Part shown: positions 8,590 through 17,045 of the stretch, piece by piece | Layout: every line of letters begins with the position of its first letter | Numbering within the stretch: the first letter of the stretch is position 1 | NCBI RefSeq assembly: GCF_019797765.1 | Contig: NZ_CP081862.1 | Location: 3,038,001 to 3,102,000, forward strand | Source of the DNA: Cellulomonas sp. C5510 | Lineage (GTDB): Bacteria > Actinomycetota > Actinomycetes > Actinomycetales > Cellulomonadaceae | Reading direction: 5' to 3' | DNA length: 64,000 nt | Notes under the pieces: model-generated | The model's database searches: none | What the model saw: the letters and a program-made list of their open reading frames with translations, nothing else | What the model was told of the DNA's origin: nothing | Position numbers and translations under genes: made by a program

Positions 8590-9544
8590 GGAGCTCGTGC
8601 CGGCCGTACGCACGCTCGGGGCCGATGACCTGGGCATCGGCGTCAAGGAACAGGCACGGACCAGCCACGCGTCCAGTGCCCCGGACGCTCCTGTGATCAC
8701 GAGCGACGATCCGTACGTGCAGGAGATCGCCCGCCTCGCCAGCATCTACGGCGGGGTGATCCTGTCCGGCCCTCCGGGGACCTCGAAGTCGTTCTACGCC
8801 AGCGCTGCGGCCGAGATCATCGCGGGGTCCAAGAACCGCGTGAAGTTCGTGCAGTTCCACGCGAGCTACCAGTACGAGGACTTCATGCTGGGATTCACCC
8901 CTACCGAGACAAGCTTCAAGCCCAAGGAGGGCCCCTTCCTCGAGCTGGCGAAGGCTGCCGCCGGCCATCCGGATGACACCTACGTCCTCGTCATCGACGA
9001 ACTGTCCCGCGCCGACGTCGGCCGTGTGTTCGGCGAGGCACTCACCTACGTTGAGAACACCAAGCGCGAGCTCCCCTTCACCATCGCCAACGGCGAGGAG
9101 ATCAAGGTCCCCGAGAACCTGGTGATCCTCGCGACCATGAACCCGTTCGACCGAGGCGTCGACGAGGTGGACGCCGCCTTCGAGCGGCGCTTCGCCAAGA
9201 TGGCCATGGACCCCGACCGGGAGCTCCTGGAGGCCATCCTCGAGTCGAACGGCATGGATCCCGACTTGCAGCGCAGGGTGATGATCTGGTTCGAGCGGAT
9301 CAACAACTACGCGAGCAGCAACCCGGCGGCCGCTGTCGGCCATGCCTACTTCTCCACGGCCAGCGACGAGAGCTCGCTCGCCGACATCTGGAGGTATCAG
9401 CTCAAGTACCTCGTCGAGCGCGCCTTCCGACGCGACCAGAACACCCGTGCGGCACTTGAGACCGGCTGGCAGCACATCTTTGCTACGCCGGATCCCCCTG
9501 AGCACGGGACCGAAACCGAGCCGGCTCCCGCGACCGGGGACTGA
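8582..9544 (+). CDS. McrB-like AAA+ NTPase (restriction motor)
   Basis: 320 residues, ATG at 8582 overlapping the upstream gene. AAA+ motor of McrBC type: Walker A GPPGTSKS (63-70), Walker B VLVIDE (135-140), the MNPFDR sensor (186-191) and the ERRF arginine-finger region (201-204), matching the McrB pattern MN..DR followed by RRF. In McrBC this subunit hydrolyses GTP, forms a ring, translocates and activates the McrC nuclease. Compared with E. coli McrB (459 residues) the N-terminal modified-cytosine-binding domain is missing; only about 45 residues precede the AAA core. The acidic, Pro-rich C-terminus ends two bases before the mcrC start. Confidence 0.88.
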   Translation: MFEELVPAVRTLGADDLGIGVKEQARTSHASSAPDAPVITSDDPYVQEIARLASIYGGVILSGPPGTSKSFYASAAAEIIAGSKNRVKFVQFHASYQYEDFMLGFTPTETSFKPKEGPFLELAKAAAGHPDDTYVLVIDELSRADVGRVFGEALTYVENTKRELPFTIANGEEIKVPENLVILATMNPFDRGVDEVDAAFERRFAKMAMDPDRELLEAILESNGMDPDLQRRVMIWFERINNYASSNPAAAVGHAYFSTASDESSLADIWRYQLKYLVERAFRRDQNTRAALETGWQHIFATPDPPEHGTETEPAPATGD

Positions 9545-9546
9545 CC

Positions 9547-10938
9547 GTGATCAAGGTGGGCTCTGACGCTGTCCACGTGGCGGAGTGCGTCGAGTACGCG
9601 CAGATCGACGTCCACCCGGCACTGTGGTTCGGCGACGGCAACCGGACGATCTTCAACTCCGAGATCGACGGCAAGGACGTCCTGCGGGTCAACTTCTCGG
9701 GCGGGGTCCTCAGACTCCAGGCCACCTCGTTCGTGGGCGTCATCCCAATCAACGAGCGACTGGTCGTCCGTGTCAGGCCGCGCGTTCCGATGAAGAGCCT
9801 CACGCGCATGGTGATCGAGACCGGTCACGGCGTCATGGCGCTGTCGGCGCTTCGAGACTACGCCGGTCGTGGCCCGGCTGACGACTGGGCCATGGAGCGC
9901 TACACCGACGCGCTGCTCGACTTCCTCGACAAGCTCCTCGACACCGGACTCATGCGCACCTACGAGCGCCGTGAGGGGGAGGGGCACTTCCCGCACGGCC
10001 GGATCGAAATGACCCGGACGGTCCAGCGCTTCGCGGCGAAGGGCGTCCCAAACAAGGCGGCGTTCTCCTGGTTCGAGCGTACGGTCGACACGCCGGCCAA
10101 CCGCTGCATCAAGGCCGCCATGGAGGTGGTCTACAACCACCTGAACGGGGCGCGGCCGAATCCCCGGAAGGGAGATATGTCGCGTCTGAGGCGCCTCGCT
10201 GGCCACTTCGCGGCGTTCGATGAGGTCTCCTGGGACGCCGACTATCGCTTCCTTGGAGACCCCCAGGTGCTCGGCGTCTCGCCGCTGCCCGACTCGCGGT
10301 CCTACTACCGACCGGTGCTCGACCTCTCAATGCTGATCGTGCGCGGGATCGGCATCGCCCTGGACATCGGCGGCAGCGACGTCCAATTGGGCTCGCTCCT
10401 GGTCGACACGAACAAGCTGTTCGAGAAGTTCGTGCGGATGAGCCTGGCCAAGTACGCCCGGGCCCACGGCTGGCCGGTCAACGTGCTCGACGGCAATACC
10501 GAGGGCAAGGTCGCGCTGTACGACGTCCCGGATCCCCTGCCCGCGCCGCTCGGCCGCCAGTTGGCGGCGATGGCGAGCCGCGATGCTGGTGCGGCACAGC
10601 CCGACGTCGTCCTGCGCACCGCCGACGGCGTAGTGCCGCTCATCGCGGAGATCAAGAACACCCCCACCTCCGACGAGTCGCTGCCAGACCGCGGACACGT
10701 CGAGCAGGCCGTCACGTACGCGATTCGCTACGGACTCGACTTCGCGCTGCTGATCCACCCCTGGAGCCGAGGCAGCAAGGGCCTGACTTACGTCGGACGC
10801 GTCCGCTCGATCGACGTCTACGACTACCGGCTCGACATGTCGAGCGAGGCGGGCCTCGACCAAGCACTCGAGGACATGGCCGTCACGGTGGCCCGACTCG
10901 CTGGGATTGCGTCCGCTCAGTCGATGGCTTTGATCTGA
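9547..10938 (+). CDS. McrC-like PD-(D/E)XK nuclease subunit
   Basis: 463 residues from a GTG two bases after the mcrB-like stop. The N-terminal half is the beta-rich/helical McrC domain that docks on the McrB ring (FVGVIPINERLVVRVRPRV, then an extended helical part). The C-terminal half has the nuclease core: D353 in QPDVVL and E368/K370 in AEIKN, with a following Q in HVEQAVTYA, i.e. D...ExK. In McrC this cuts DNA when the motor stalls. The gene ends inside the convergent methyltransferase gene (22-base tail-to-tail overlap). All catalytic residues seem present, so the system is probably active. Confidence 0.87.
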   Translation: MIKVGSDAVHVAECVEYAQIDVHPALWFGDGNRTIFNSEIDGKDVLRVNFSGGVLRLQATSFVGVIPINERLVVRVRPRVPMKSLTRMVIETGHGVMALSALRDYAGRGPADDWAMERYTDALLDFLDKLLDTGLMRTYERREGEGHFPHGRIEMTRTVQRFAAKGVPNKAAFSWFERTVDTPANRCIKAAMEVVYNHLNGARPNPRKGDMSRLRRLAGHFAAFDEVSWDADYRFLGDPQVLGVSPLPDSRSYYRPVLDLSMLIVRGIGIALDIGGSDVQLGSLLVDTNKLFEKFVRMSLAKYARAHGWPVNVLDGNTEGKVALYDVPDPLPAPLGRQLAAMASRDAGAAQPDVVLRTADGVVPLIAEIKNTPTSDESLPDRGHVEQAVTYAIRYGLDFALLIHPWSRGSKGLTYVGRVRSIDVYDYRLDMSSEAGLDQALEDMAVTVARLAGIASAQSMALI

Positions 10939-12059
10939 TCCATCCAGTTCACGAGGTCGACTCCGACGCCGTCGCGGCCTTCCTCGATGGCGGTCTTCAG
11001 CGTCGTTCCGGTGCCGGCGAACGGGTCCAGGACCACGCCGCGGGCCGGCGTGCCGTGGCCGCAGTCGGTCCAGCCGACCGTGCGCTTCTTCGCGAACGTG
11101 AACTCGCGGAAGTAGCCGCCGAGGGCCGCCTTCGCCTCGGCGGCCAGGCGCTGCACCTCGAGGCTGTTGCGGCCCGTGCCGTTCTGAAACTTGGTCGCCT
11201 TGCCGACATCGGACACCCCGAACGCCTGAATCGCGCGGATGTGCTCGGGCGTCAGACCCCTCTCCTTGGCTAGCTCCATCGCCCGTTTGGCCTGCGGCCG
11301 GGACGGATCGAGTTCGGCGGTGCGCTCGATGACCCGGCGGCGGGGCACCTCGCAGGTCGCGCAGACCTGCTGGGGAGCGGCCAGCGCAATCGCCCGGCGG
11401 ACAAGCTCGCGCGGGTAGGGAGCCAGGTGCTGGCCCATGTTGCGCTCCGGGTTGATCATCCACACGTCGCCCGGGTTCGCGCCGTTGCCATACTCCTCGG
11501 AGTAGCCGACGAGGTCGTAGTAGTAGCTCGGCCTGTACGTGAGGTGAATGACGTACTCGTGCCGATTGGCGAGGCGGTTCTTGACCGGGTCGGGCATGCC
11601 CGACTCCTTCGCCCAGATGATCCGGTTCCGGATCAGCCAGTCGCCCTTGGCCGCCTGCCACTCGATCTGACCGGGGATGCCAAGCAGGGACTTGTGGAAG
11701 TACGTGTCGCCGACGTTGAGGAATACCGAGCCGTGCGGCCGAAGGACGCGCTTCCACTCGGCAAGGCATTCCATGATCGACGCGACGTAGCCGTCAGGCG
11801 TCGGCTCTAGGCCGATCTGGTCGCTGTGGCCGTAGTCCCGCTTGTTCCAGTACGGAGGCGAGGTCACGATCAGGTCCACCGACTTGTCGGGAAGTCCGGT
11901 CTCGCGCGCGTCCCCGGGGGTGAAGCTCAGTTGCGGATCGAGGAGGTCCGGCTCCCAGTCGGCCAGTTGGCTGATTGTGGCCGTGCCCAGCGCTGCTCGG
12001 GGTGCCGCAGGCTCCGAATCTGCGCGGACCTCGGCAGCGCGCTTCCCGGCTCGTGTCAT
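10917..12059 (-). CDS. Site-specific DNA methyltransferase (N4-cytosine or N6-adenine, beta-type motif order)
   Basis: Transfers methyl from S-adenosylmethionine to an exocyclic amino group of DNA. The catalytic motif SPPYW (about residue 67) comes first and the SAM-binding motif DPFAGTGTT (about 345) is near the C-terminus, the order of beta-class enzymes; SPPY favours N4-cytosine but does not exclude N6-adenine. A long insertion between them has CATC and DCGH pairs that could bind zinc. I start at the ATG at 12059 because AGGAAG lies nine bases upstream; the GTG at 12113 (54 bases further) is the alternative. It faces the mcrBC-like genes tail to tail with a 22-base overlap. Such a pairing suggests that the methylase protects host sites from the McrBC-like nuclease, as in LlaJI-type systems; this is inference. 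Confidence 0.85.
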   Translation of the reverse strand: MTRAGKRAAEVRADSEPAAPRAALGTATISQLADWEPDLLDPQLSFTPGDARETGLPDKSVDLIVTSPPYWNKRDYGHSDQIGLEPTPDGYVASIMECLAEWKRVLRPHGSVFLNVGDTYFHKSLLGIPGQIEWQAAKGDWLIRNRIIWAKESGMPDPVKNRLANRHEYVIHLTYRPSYYYDLVGYSEEYGNGANPGDVWMINPERNMGQHLAPYPRELVRRAIALAAPQQVCATCEVPRRRVIERTAELDPSRPQAKRAMELAKERGLTPEHIRAIQAFGVSDVGKATKFQNGTGRNSLEVQRLAAEAKAALGGYFREFTFAKKRTVGWTDCGHGTPARGVVLDPFAGTGTTLKTAIEEGRDGVGVDLVNWMDQIKAID

Positions 12060-12113
12060 GTGGAGTGGCTTCCTAGCTTCGGATGTCGTTCGCGTTGTCC
12101 CGGTGCCGAACAC

Positions 12114-12479
12114 TAGTCGGCAAGACCGACAGAGGACCGTTCGCCCAGGTCAACGCCTCATCGCTCCTGTTCTACCAAGCGCGAGGGGTGGTCGTCGAGT
12201 CCCCACGCGGTGCGTCGGGAAGTCCGCTTGAGACGTGGATCGGCCATGAACCGCCCCGGGGGACGCTGAAGGCTGCTGACCTCGGAACGGGGGATCTGAC
12301 CTTTGGTCATGCCATGAGACGCGCCGAAGGGAAAAGCGCCTGGTGACGCCGATCGGCAACCTTCATCCCCGGTCTGTGCAACCGAACTCTTGCGCCCTCC
12401 GATCGGCAGGTTGGTCGTCCTCGCGGCACACCTCTACGTGAGCGCGTCGTCCGGCGCGCACGTCGACGGGAGGTCAGTC
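12114..12479. other. Non-coding gap between cargo and conjugation operon
   Basis: No convincing gene. It holds the upstream region of the methyltransferase (a TAGTGT box about 12100-12105 on the minus strand) and, near the right end, two copies of a palindromic CCGATCGGCA site that could be operators for the conjugation operon. A weak promoter-like pair (TTGGTC, then TACGTG) lies at about 12411-12440. Confidence 0.4.
12348..12408. promoter_or_regulatory. Pair of palindromic sites upstream of the conjugation operon
   Basis: GCCGATCGGC at 12348-12357 and CCGATCGGCA at 12399-12408 share the core CCGATCGGCA as direct repeats exactly 50 bases apart, close to five helical turns. They lie 70-130 bases before the first conjugation gene. 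Spacing and symmetry suit a cooperative repressor, but no binding protein is identified. Confidence 0.4.
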
Positions 12480-12791
12480 ATGGTCGCGTCTGGACTCGCA
12501 CGGTGGTCGCTCGCGGCGGCCGACCCGGGGATCAGCCCGAACGAGGACGGGCTGCCCGGTCTGCCCGTCATCCGGTCGATCGTCGGCGCCCTGCTGACGT
12601 GGGGCCTGGTGGCCTGTGTCGCGGGCCTCGTGGTTTCGGTGATCGTGTGGGCGCTGGCCCACCAGCAGGGCAACTACCAGTACGCGTCGGGTGGGAAGTC
12701 GGGCGTGGTGGTCTCGGCCGGCGGGGCGCTGCTGATCGGGGCGGCGAACGCGATCGTCGGGTTCTTCGCCGGACTCGGGTCGGGTGTCTGA
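12480..12791 (+). CDS. DUF6112-family small membrane protein (pilin-like, conjugation operon)
   Basis: 103 residues. An in-frame upstream start at 12390 exists, but the ATG at 12480 has GGGAGG six bases before it, so I use this one. Two membrane helices (about residues 30-56 and 80-100) are separated by a short polar loop (HQQGNYQYASGGKSG), the same plan as VirB2/TrbC pilins. DUF6112 proteins stand at the head of actinobacterial conjugation operons just before a TrbL-like gene, as here. Its exact role (pilin or channel part) is inferred from layout. Confidence 0.75.
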   Translation: MVASGLARWSLAAADPGISPNEDGLPGLPVIRSIVGALLTWGLVACVAGLVVSVIVWALAHQQGNYQYASGGKSGVVVSAGGALLIGAANAIVGFFAGLGSGV

Positions 12792-13932
12792 CGTGGTTGC
12801 CACCGAGCTCGACCCGTGCGTCGGGCCCATCGTCTTCGTCTGCGACCTGGTCTCGAACGCCGCGGGCTCGGCCCAGGCCGCGGCCTCTGACTACGTCCTC
12901 GGCGGCATCGCGAGTGCCTTCACCAACGCTGCGGCCCACCTGGGCGAGATGGCGCTGCGCCTCCTCGACTCGTCGACCGCCGTGGATCTCTCCGCCGACT
13001 GGCTCAGGGCCAACGTCGGCGTCGTGACGGCGGTCACGCTGCCCCTCGTCGTCGGACTGTTCGCCGCCCAGGTGATCGGCTCCGTCCTCCGGCGGGAGGG
13101 CGCCGGCCTGGCACGCGCCGTCGTGGGAGTCGGCAAGGCGCTGCTCGGCGGCGCTCTCGCGCTCGGAGCGACACAGCTCGCGCTAACAGCCGTCGACGAG
13201 ATGTGCGAAGCGATCGCCGGCGCTGCAGGCACCACGGTGGGCGCGGCTGCTTCGCAGTTCTTCAACTTCACTGCGCTGGCCACCTCCCAGTCCCCCGGAC
13301 TGCAGCTGCTCATCGCGTTCCTGCTCTGCCTCGCCTTCCTCCTGCTATGGGGAGTGCTGCTGTTCCGCAAGGCCGCCCTCATCCTCATCGCCGTGTTCGC
13401 TCCCGTCGCGTTCGCAGGGTCGGCGTGGGACCAAACGCGGGTGTGGACCCGTCGATGGCTCGAGATCGTCGCCGCGCTCGTGTTCTCGAAGCTCGTCATC
13501 GTCGTGGTCTTCGTCGTCGGCGCCTCCGCCTTCAGTGGTACCGGCCCGGACCTGGCGGGCACCACCGAGGTCACGCCCGACGCGCGGTCGTTCTCCGACC
13601 TGCTCGTCGGGCTGCTCCTCATGGTCATCGCCCTGTTCGCGCCGTGGCTGACGTGGCGGTTCGTGCACTGGTCAGGCATGGAGGCCGCGAGCCTCATGCA
13701 CCAGAACGTCGCGGCAAACCCGATCTCGCGTGCGGGCCAGGCGGCTGGGCGCACGACGCGCGTGGCGGCGCAGCACGCCGCGCTCACGATGGTCACCAGC
13801 GGTGCCGGGTCGGCCGCGACGGCAGCTCGCGGCAGTCGGGCCGTCGCGGCAGCCAAGCCGATGGCCGCAGCCCCGCCCAAGGCGGCGGCGCCGGCCACGC
13901 GGGCAGCCACTGGGAAGGCGGCCGGGTCGTGA
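12784..13932 (+). CDS. TrbL/VirB6-like conjugal transfer membrane protein
   Basis: 382 residues from a GTG overlapping the previous stop; a second GTG nine bases later is possible. About six hydrophobic helices between residues 75 and 305 (VVTAVTLPLVVGLFAAQVIG, LLIAFLLCLAFLLLWGVLLF, ALVFSKLVIVVVFVVGASAF, LLVGLLLMVIALFAPWL) match the polytopic VirB6/TrbL channel protein. The C-terminal about 75 residues are Ala- and Arg-rich low complexity, typical of the cytoplasmic tail. In type IV secretion this protein forms the inner-membrane channel. The stop overlaps the start of the next gene as GTGA. Confidence 0.82.
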   Translation: MSDVVATELDPCVGPIVFVCDLVSNAAGSAQAAASDYVLGGIASAFTNAAAHLGEMALRLLDSSTAVDLSADWLRANVGVVTAVTLPLVVGLFAAQVIGSVLRREGAGLARAVVGVGKALLGGALALGATQLALTAVDEMCEAIAGAAGTTVGAAASQFFNFTALATSQSPGLQLLIAFLLCLAFLLLWGVLLFRKAALILIAVFAPVAFAGSAWDQTRVWTRRWLEIVAALVFSKLVIVVVFVVGASAFSGTGPDLAGTTEVTPDARSFSDLLVGLLLMVIALFAPWLTWRFVHWSGMEAASLMHQNVAANPISRAGQAAGRTTRVAAQHAALTMVTSGAGSAATAARGSRAVAAAKPMAAAPPKAAAPATRAATGKAAGS

Positions 13933-15347
13933 GCGCCGCGACGGGCGTTCCCGGGGGCCTCTCCGTCCGGTTCGGCCGACGCGAGCGCCGCGGCATCCTG
14001 CTCGGGCTCGGCGCCGCCCAGCTCGTCATCCTTGGCGTCGCGACGTTCGTAGCGGTCGCCGGCGTGTACACGAACGGCGGGGGCGGGCTTGCCGCCTCCG
14101 CGGTGATCTGGGGGCCGCTGCTGGTCCTGGCGCTGGCGTCCGTCGGCGGACGACCGCTCGTCGAGTGGGTGCCCCTGTCCACGGCTTGGGGCGCCCGCCG
14201 TCTCACCGGCGCTCGCGAGGTCGCGCTGCCGGTGCCGCGCCGCAGCCTTGAGCTGCCTGGCGTCGGCACGATCCCCCTCGTCGCGACGCCTGTCGTCGGT
14301 GCCGCACTGCTCGTCGACCGCCCGGGCGGTGCGGTGACCGCGATCGCGCGCGTCTCCGGTCGGGGCTTCGTCCTGGACGACCCCGGCACCCAGGGTCGGA
14401 AGGTCGACGGGTGGGGACGCGCGCTGGCCACCATCGGCCGTCGCCGGACGGTCCGGCGAGTCCAGCTGGTCCTGCGGACCACTCCGGCGGGAGACACCGC
14501 TGCGCACCGTTGGTGGCGAGAGAACGCGGTCGCCACGGGTTCGTGGGCGGGGACCGTCCTGGCGGAGCTGATGCACGACGCCGCCTACGTCGGTCGCCGT
14601 GCGGAGACGCTCCTGGCGATCGCCCTGCGCCCGCCCCGCGGCGGCCTCCGACAGCTGAACGAACCCGACGTGCGCACGCTCGAGCAAGAGCTCGGCGCCG
14701 TCGCCGATGCCCTCGCGGGCGCCGACATCGACATCACCGGCTGGGTGAGCGCGGCCGAGGTTTACTCGGTGCTGCGCACCGCCTACGACCCGACGACACG
14801 CCCCGCCCCCGAGCACGTCCCGAGCTCCGCGGCACCTCCCGCCATGGGCATCGCAGAGTCGTGGACCCACGTGACCACCGACGGTGGCGTGCACTCGACG
14901 TACTGGATCGCCGAGTGGCCGCGGTCCGACGTCCACCCCGGTTTCCTGCAACCCCTCCTGCTGTCCCCCGACGCCGTGCGCACCGTCACCCTGATCGCCG
15001 AGCCGCTCCCCATCGCCTCCTCCCTTCGCGAGATCCGCCGGGCCAAGGCCGAGCACGCCGCCGACTCCGCACAGCGCGCCCGGATCGGACAGGTGGAGGA
15101 CGAGTCCATCCGCGCCGAGCTCGACGACCTGCTCCGCCGGGAACAGGAGCTCGTCGCGGGCCACGGCGACCTGCGCTTCACCGGGCTCGTCACCGTCACG
15201 GCTCGCTCCACCGAAGACCTCGACGCGGCGTGCGCCGCGACGGAGGCGGCAGCAGCCCAGGCGCTGTGCGAGCTCCGCCGCCTCGTCGGGCAGCAGGCGT
15301 CAGCTCACCTGGCCGCCACAGTGCCGCTCGCGCGAGGTGTGCTGTGA
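13929..15347 (+). CDS. SCO6880-family type IV secretion-associated protein
   Basis: 472 residues, GTG start overlapping the trbL-like stop. Two N-terminal membrane helices (about 22-45 and 52-72) are followed by a large soluble domain without Walker motifs but with the look of a VirB4/TraE N-terminal domain (PVPRRSLELPG, WTHVTTDGGVHSTYWIAEWP, a helical IRRAKAEHAADSAQRARIGQ segment). The next gene carries the ATPase half, so the two together resemble one VirB4 unit split into a membrane-anchored N-terminal protein and a C-terminal motor. SCO6880 homologues occur in this operon position in many actinobacterial ICEs. Confidence 0.75.
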   Translation: MSAATGVPGGLSVRFGRRERRGILLGLGAAQLVILGVATFVAVAGVYTNGGGGLAASAVIWGPLLVLALASVGGRPLVEWVPLSTAWGARRLTGAREVALPVPRRSLELPGVGTIPLVATPVVGAALLVDRPGGAVTAIARVSGRGFVLDDPGTQGRKVDGWGRALATIGRRRTVRRVQLVLRTTPAGDTAAHRWWRENAVATGSWAGTVLAELMHDAAYVGRRAETLLAIALRPPRGGLRQLNEPDVRTLEQELGAVADALAGADIDITGWVSAAEVYSVLRTAYDPTTRPAPEHVPSSAAPPAMGIAESWTHVTTDGGVHSTYWIAEWPRSDVHPGFLQPLLLSPDAVRTVTLIAEPLPIASSLREIRRAKAEHAADSAQRARIGQVEDESIRAELDDLLRREQELVAGHGDLRFTGLVTVTARSTEDLDAACAATEAAAAQALCELRRLVGQQASAHLAATVPLARGVL

Positions 15348-16597
15348 ACCGTGCCGCCGCCCCCGCACCGGGCCCTGCTCGTGGCCGACTCCGCCCGGCC
15401 GGTTCACTGCGGCTGCCGGCGCACCGCGCGTCCTCGGCCACACTCGCGGGCGCCTACCCGTTCCTCGCCGGCTCCCCGTGCACGACCGGCGCCCTCGTCG
15501 GCGTCGACGCGATGACCGGCGGCCCGTTCTGCTTCGACCCCTGGGCGCTGTACACCTCCGGTGAGCTCACCAACCCCAACGCCGTCCTCGCCGGCGTCAT
15601 CGGCCAGGGGAAGTCCGCCCTCGCGAAGTCGCTGGCGGTGCGCGCGATCGCCAGCGGCCGCCGCGTCTACGTCCCGGGCGATCCGAAGGGCGAGTGGGGT
15701 CTGGTAGCCGAGTCTGTCGGCGGCGTCGTCGTCCGCCTCGGACCTGGCCTGCCCACACGGCTGAACCCCCTCGATGCGCACGGCGCGACGCGCGACATGG
15801 CGCACGGCCCGCGACTCCGCCTCCTCGCAGCGCTGGCCGAGCTGACGCTCCGACGCGAACTCCGACCCGCCGAGCGCGAAGGCCTCGAGGCCGCCATCAC
15901 GAGCATCGAGGCCGGTCCCGAGCCGACCCTCAGCGACGCCGTCGAGGCGCTCGCGCCAGGCACCAACGACGACGGTCGGGACCTCTACTTCGCTCTGCGT
16001 CGGCTCGTCCGGGGCGACCTCGCCGGCATGTTCGACGGCCCCTCGACGCAGGTGCTGGACCATGACGCCCCGATGACCGTGTTGGACCTCTCGGGCCTCG
16101 GTTCGGACGACGACGCCCTGGCCGTGGCGACGGCCTGTGCCTCGTCGTGGTTGGAGCACTCCATCGCGAGCGGCACCGCCAAGCGATGGGTCATCTACGA
16201 CGAGGCATGGCGACTCATGCGCTCGGTCCCCCTGGTCAGGCGGATGCAGGCCCAGTGGAAGCTCTCACGCGCCTCCGGCATCGCCAACCTTCTCGTCCTG
16301 CACCGCCTGTCCGACCTCGACGCGGTCGGGCGTGCCGGCAGCGAAGCGCGGGCGCTGGCTGAGGGGCTGCTCGCCGACTGCTCCACGCGCATCGTCTACC
16401 GGCAGGAGAGCGACCAACTCGAGGCCACGAGAACCGCCTTGGGTCTGTCCACCGCCGAGCGTGACGTGCTCACCGCACTCCCCCGCGGAACGGGGCTCTG
16501 GAAGATGCCCCGCCGCACCCACGTGGTGCACCACCACCTGACGGCCGCCGAGCTGGCGCTCTTCGACACCGACGCCGCCATGCGAGACACGCCATGA
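15344..16597 (+). CDS. VirB4/TraC-like conjugation ATPase
   Basis: 417 residues, GTG start overlapping the previous stop. Walker A GQGKSALAK at about residues 86-94, Walker B RWVIYDEAWRLM at about 280-290, and the VirB4-typical run QWKLSRASGIANLLVLHRLSD after it, followed by an arginine-rich helix. This motor energises assembly of the mating channel and works with the VirD4-like protein encoded downstream. Lacking the usual N-terminal half, it relies on the SCO6880-like protein for membrane contact (inference). Its stop overlaps the first, broken copy of the dnaB-like start. Confidence 0.85.
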   Translation: MNRAAAPAPGPARGRLRPAGSLRLPAHRASSATLAGAYPFLAGSPCTTGALVGVDAMTGGPFCFDPWALYTSGELTNPNAVLAGVIGQGKSALAKSLAVRAIASGRRVYVPGDPKGEWGLVAESVGGVVVRLGPGLPTRLNPLDAHGATRDMAHGPRLRLLAALAELTLRRELRPAEREGLEAAITSIEAGPEPTLSDAVEALAPGTNDDGRDLYFALRRLVRGDLAGMFDGPSTQVLDHDAPMTVLDLSGLGSDDDALAVATACASSWLEHSIASGTAKRWVIYDEAWRLMRSVPLVRRMQAQWKLSRASGIANLLVLHRLSDLDAVGRAGSEARALAEGLLADCSTRIVYRQESDQLEATRTALGLSTAERDVLTALPRGTGLWKMPRRTHVVHHHLTAAELALFDTDAAMRDTP

Positions 16598-16659
16598 TCC
16601 GACCGGACGAAGCGACCCGCCTCGCCGAGCAGGCGCTGCTCGGGTCGCTGATGCTCGAC
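16594..16659 (+). pseudogene. Truncated start of the dnaB-like gene (duplicate of 17046 onward)
   Basis: The ATG at 16594 overlaps the VirB4-like stop and encodes MIRPDEATRLAEQALLGSLM, almost the same as the intact gene at 17046 (MIRPDEAVHLAEQALLGSLI). The two 66-base stretches differ at about six positions. After LD the similarity stops abruptly and the frame runs into unrelated sequence. I read it as the original operon junction, cut off after about 22 codons by the insertion of the antisense gene, with a second copy of the gene start supplied downstream. Confidence 0.75.
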
Positions 16660-16675
16660 TCCGCGAGTGGGGTAT

Positions 16676-16963
16676 CTACCGTTGAGTCCCCCAGAAGTTG
16701 GGGTTCTCGTCGCCATCCTCGATGGACTTCACGAACCTCTCGCGGAGAGCAGCCAAGTCGGGATCGTGATTCGCGTCCGGCCCTGGAAGGGGTACGCCCT
16801 TCCGCGCCTCCAGGTCGTCGATCCGGCTTTGGGCCCAGGCTCGCGCCTCCACTGACTGGCTTCGACGCCGTGCGGCATCACCCCTCCGTCTCCGGACCAG
16901 GGCACCTACGGCTAGAAGAACCAGCACGACCGCAAGGATCAGCAGCGCAACTTCGGGCGTCAT
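16676..16963 (-). CDS. Small single-pass membrane protein of unknown function, inserted cargo
   Basis: 95 residues on the strand opposite the conjugation operon. The N-terminus is a membrane helix (VALLILAVVLVLLAVGAL, residues 5-22) followed by RRRRGD, then a charged helical tail with LRERFVKSIEDGDENPNFWG near the end. The ATG at 16963 has no ribosome binding site; TGCTACACA six bases before it resembles an extended -10, so it may be leaderless. It sits exactly between the two copies of the dnaB-like start, so it arrived as a unit. Entry exclusion or immunity are possible roles for a small membrane protein here, but nothing in the sequence proves them. Confidence 0.6.
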   Translation of the reverse strand: MTPEVALLILAVVLVLLAVGALVRRRRGDAARRRSQSVEARAWAQSRIDDLEARKGVPLPGPDANHDPDLAALRERFVKSIEDGDENPNFWGTQR

Positions 16964-17045
16964 GGGCACTGTGTAGCACTCAGTTCTCGAGAGCGGTAGG
17001 CCGCCCGCCACGGCGGCGATGCGGCGTTCCATCGCGGGACGCACC

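Noticed and set aside
12891..15164. Long minus-strand frame across the trbL-like and SCO6880-like genes
   Set aside because: Both plus-strand genes are clear and chained by stop-start overlaps; the reverse frame has no coherent protein features.
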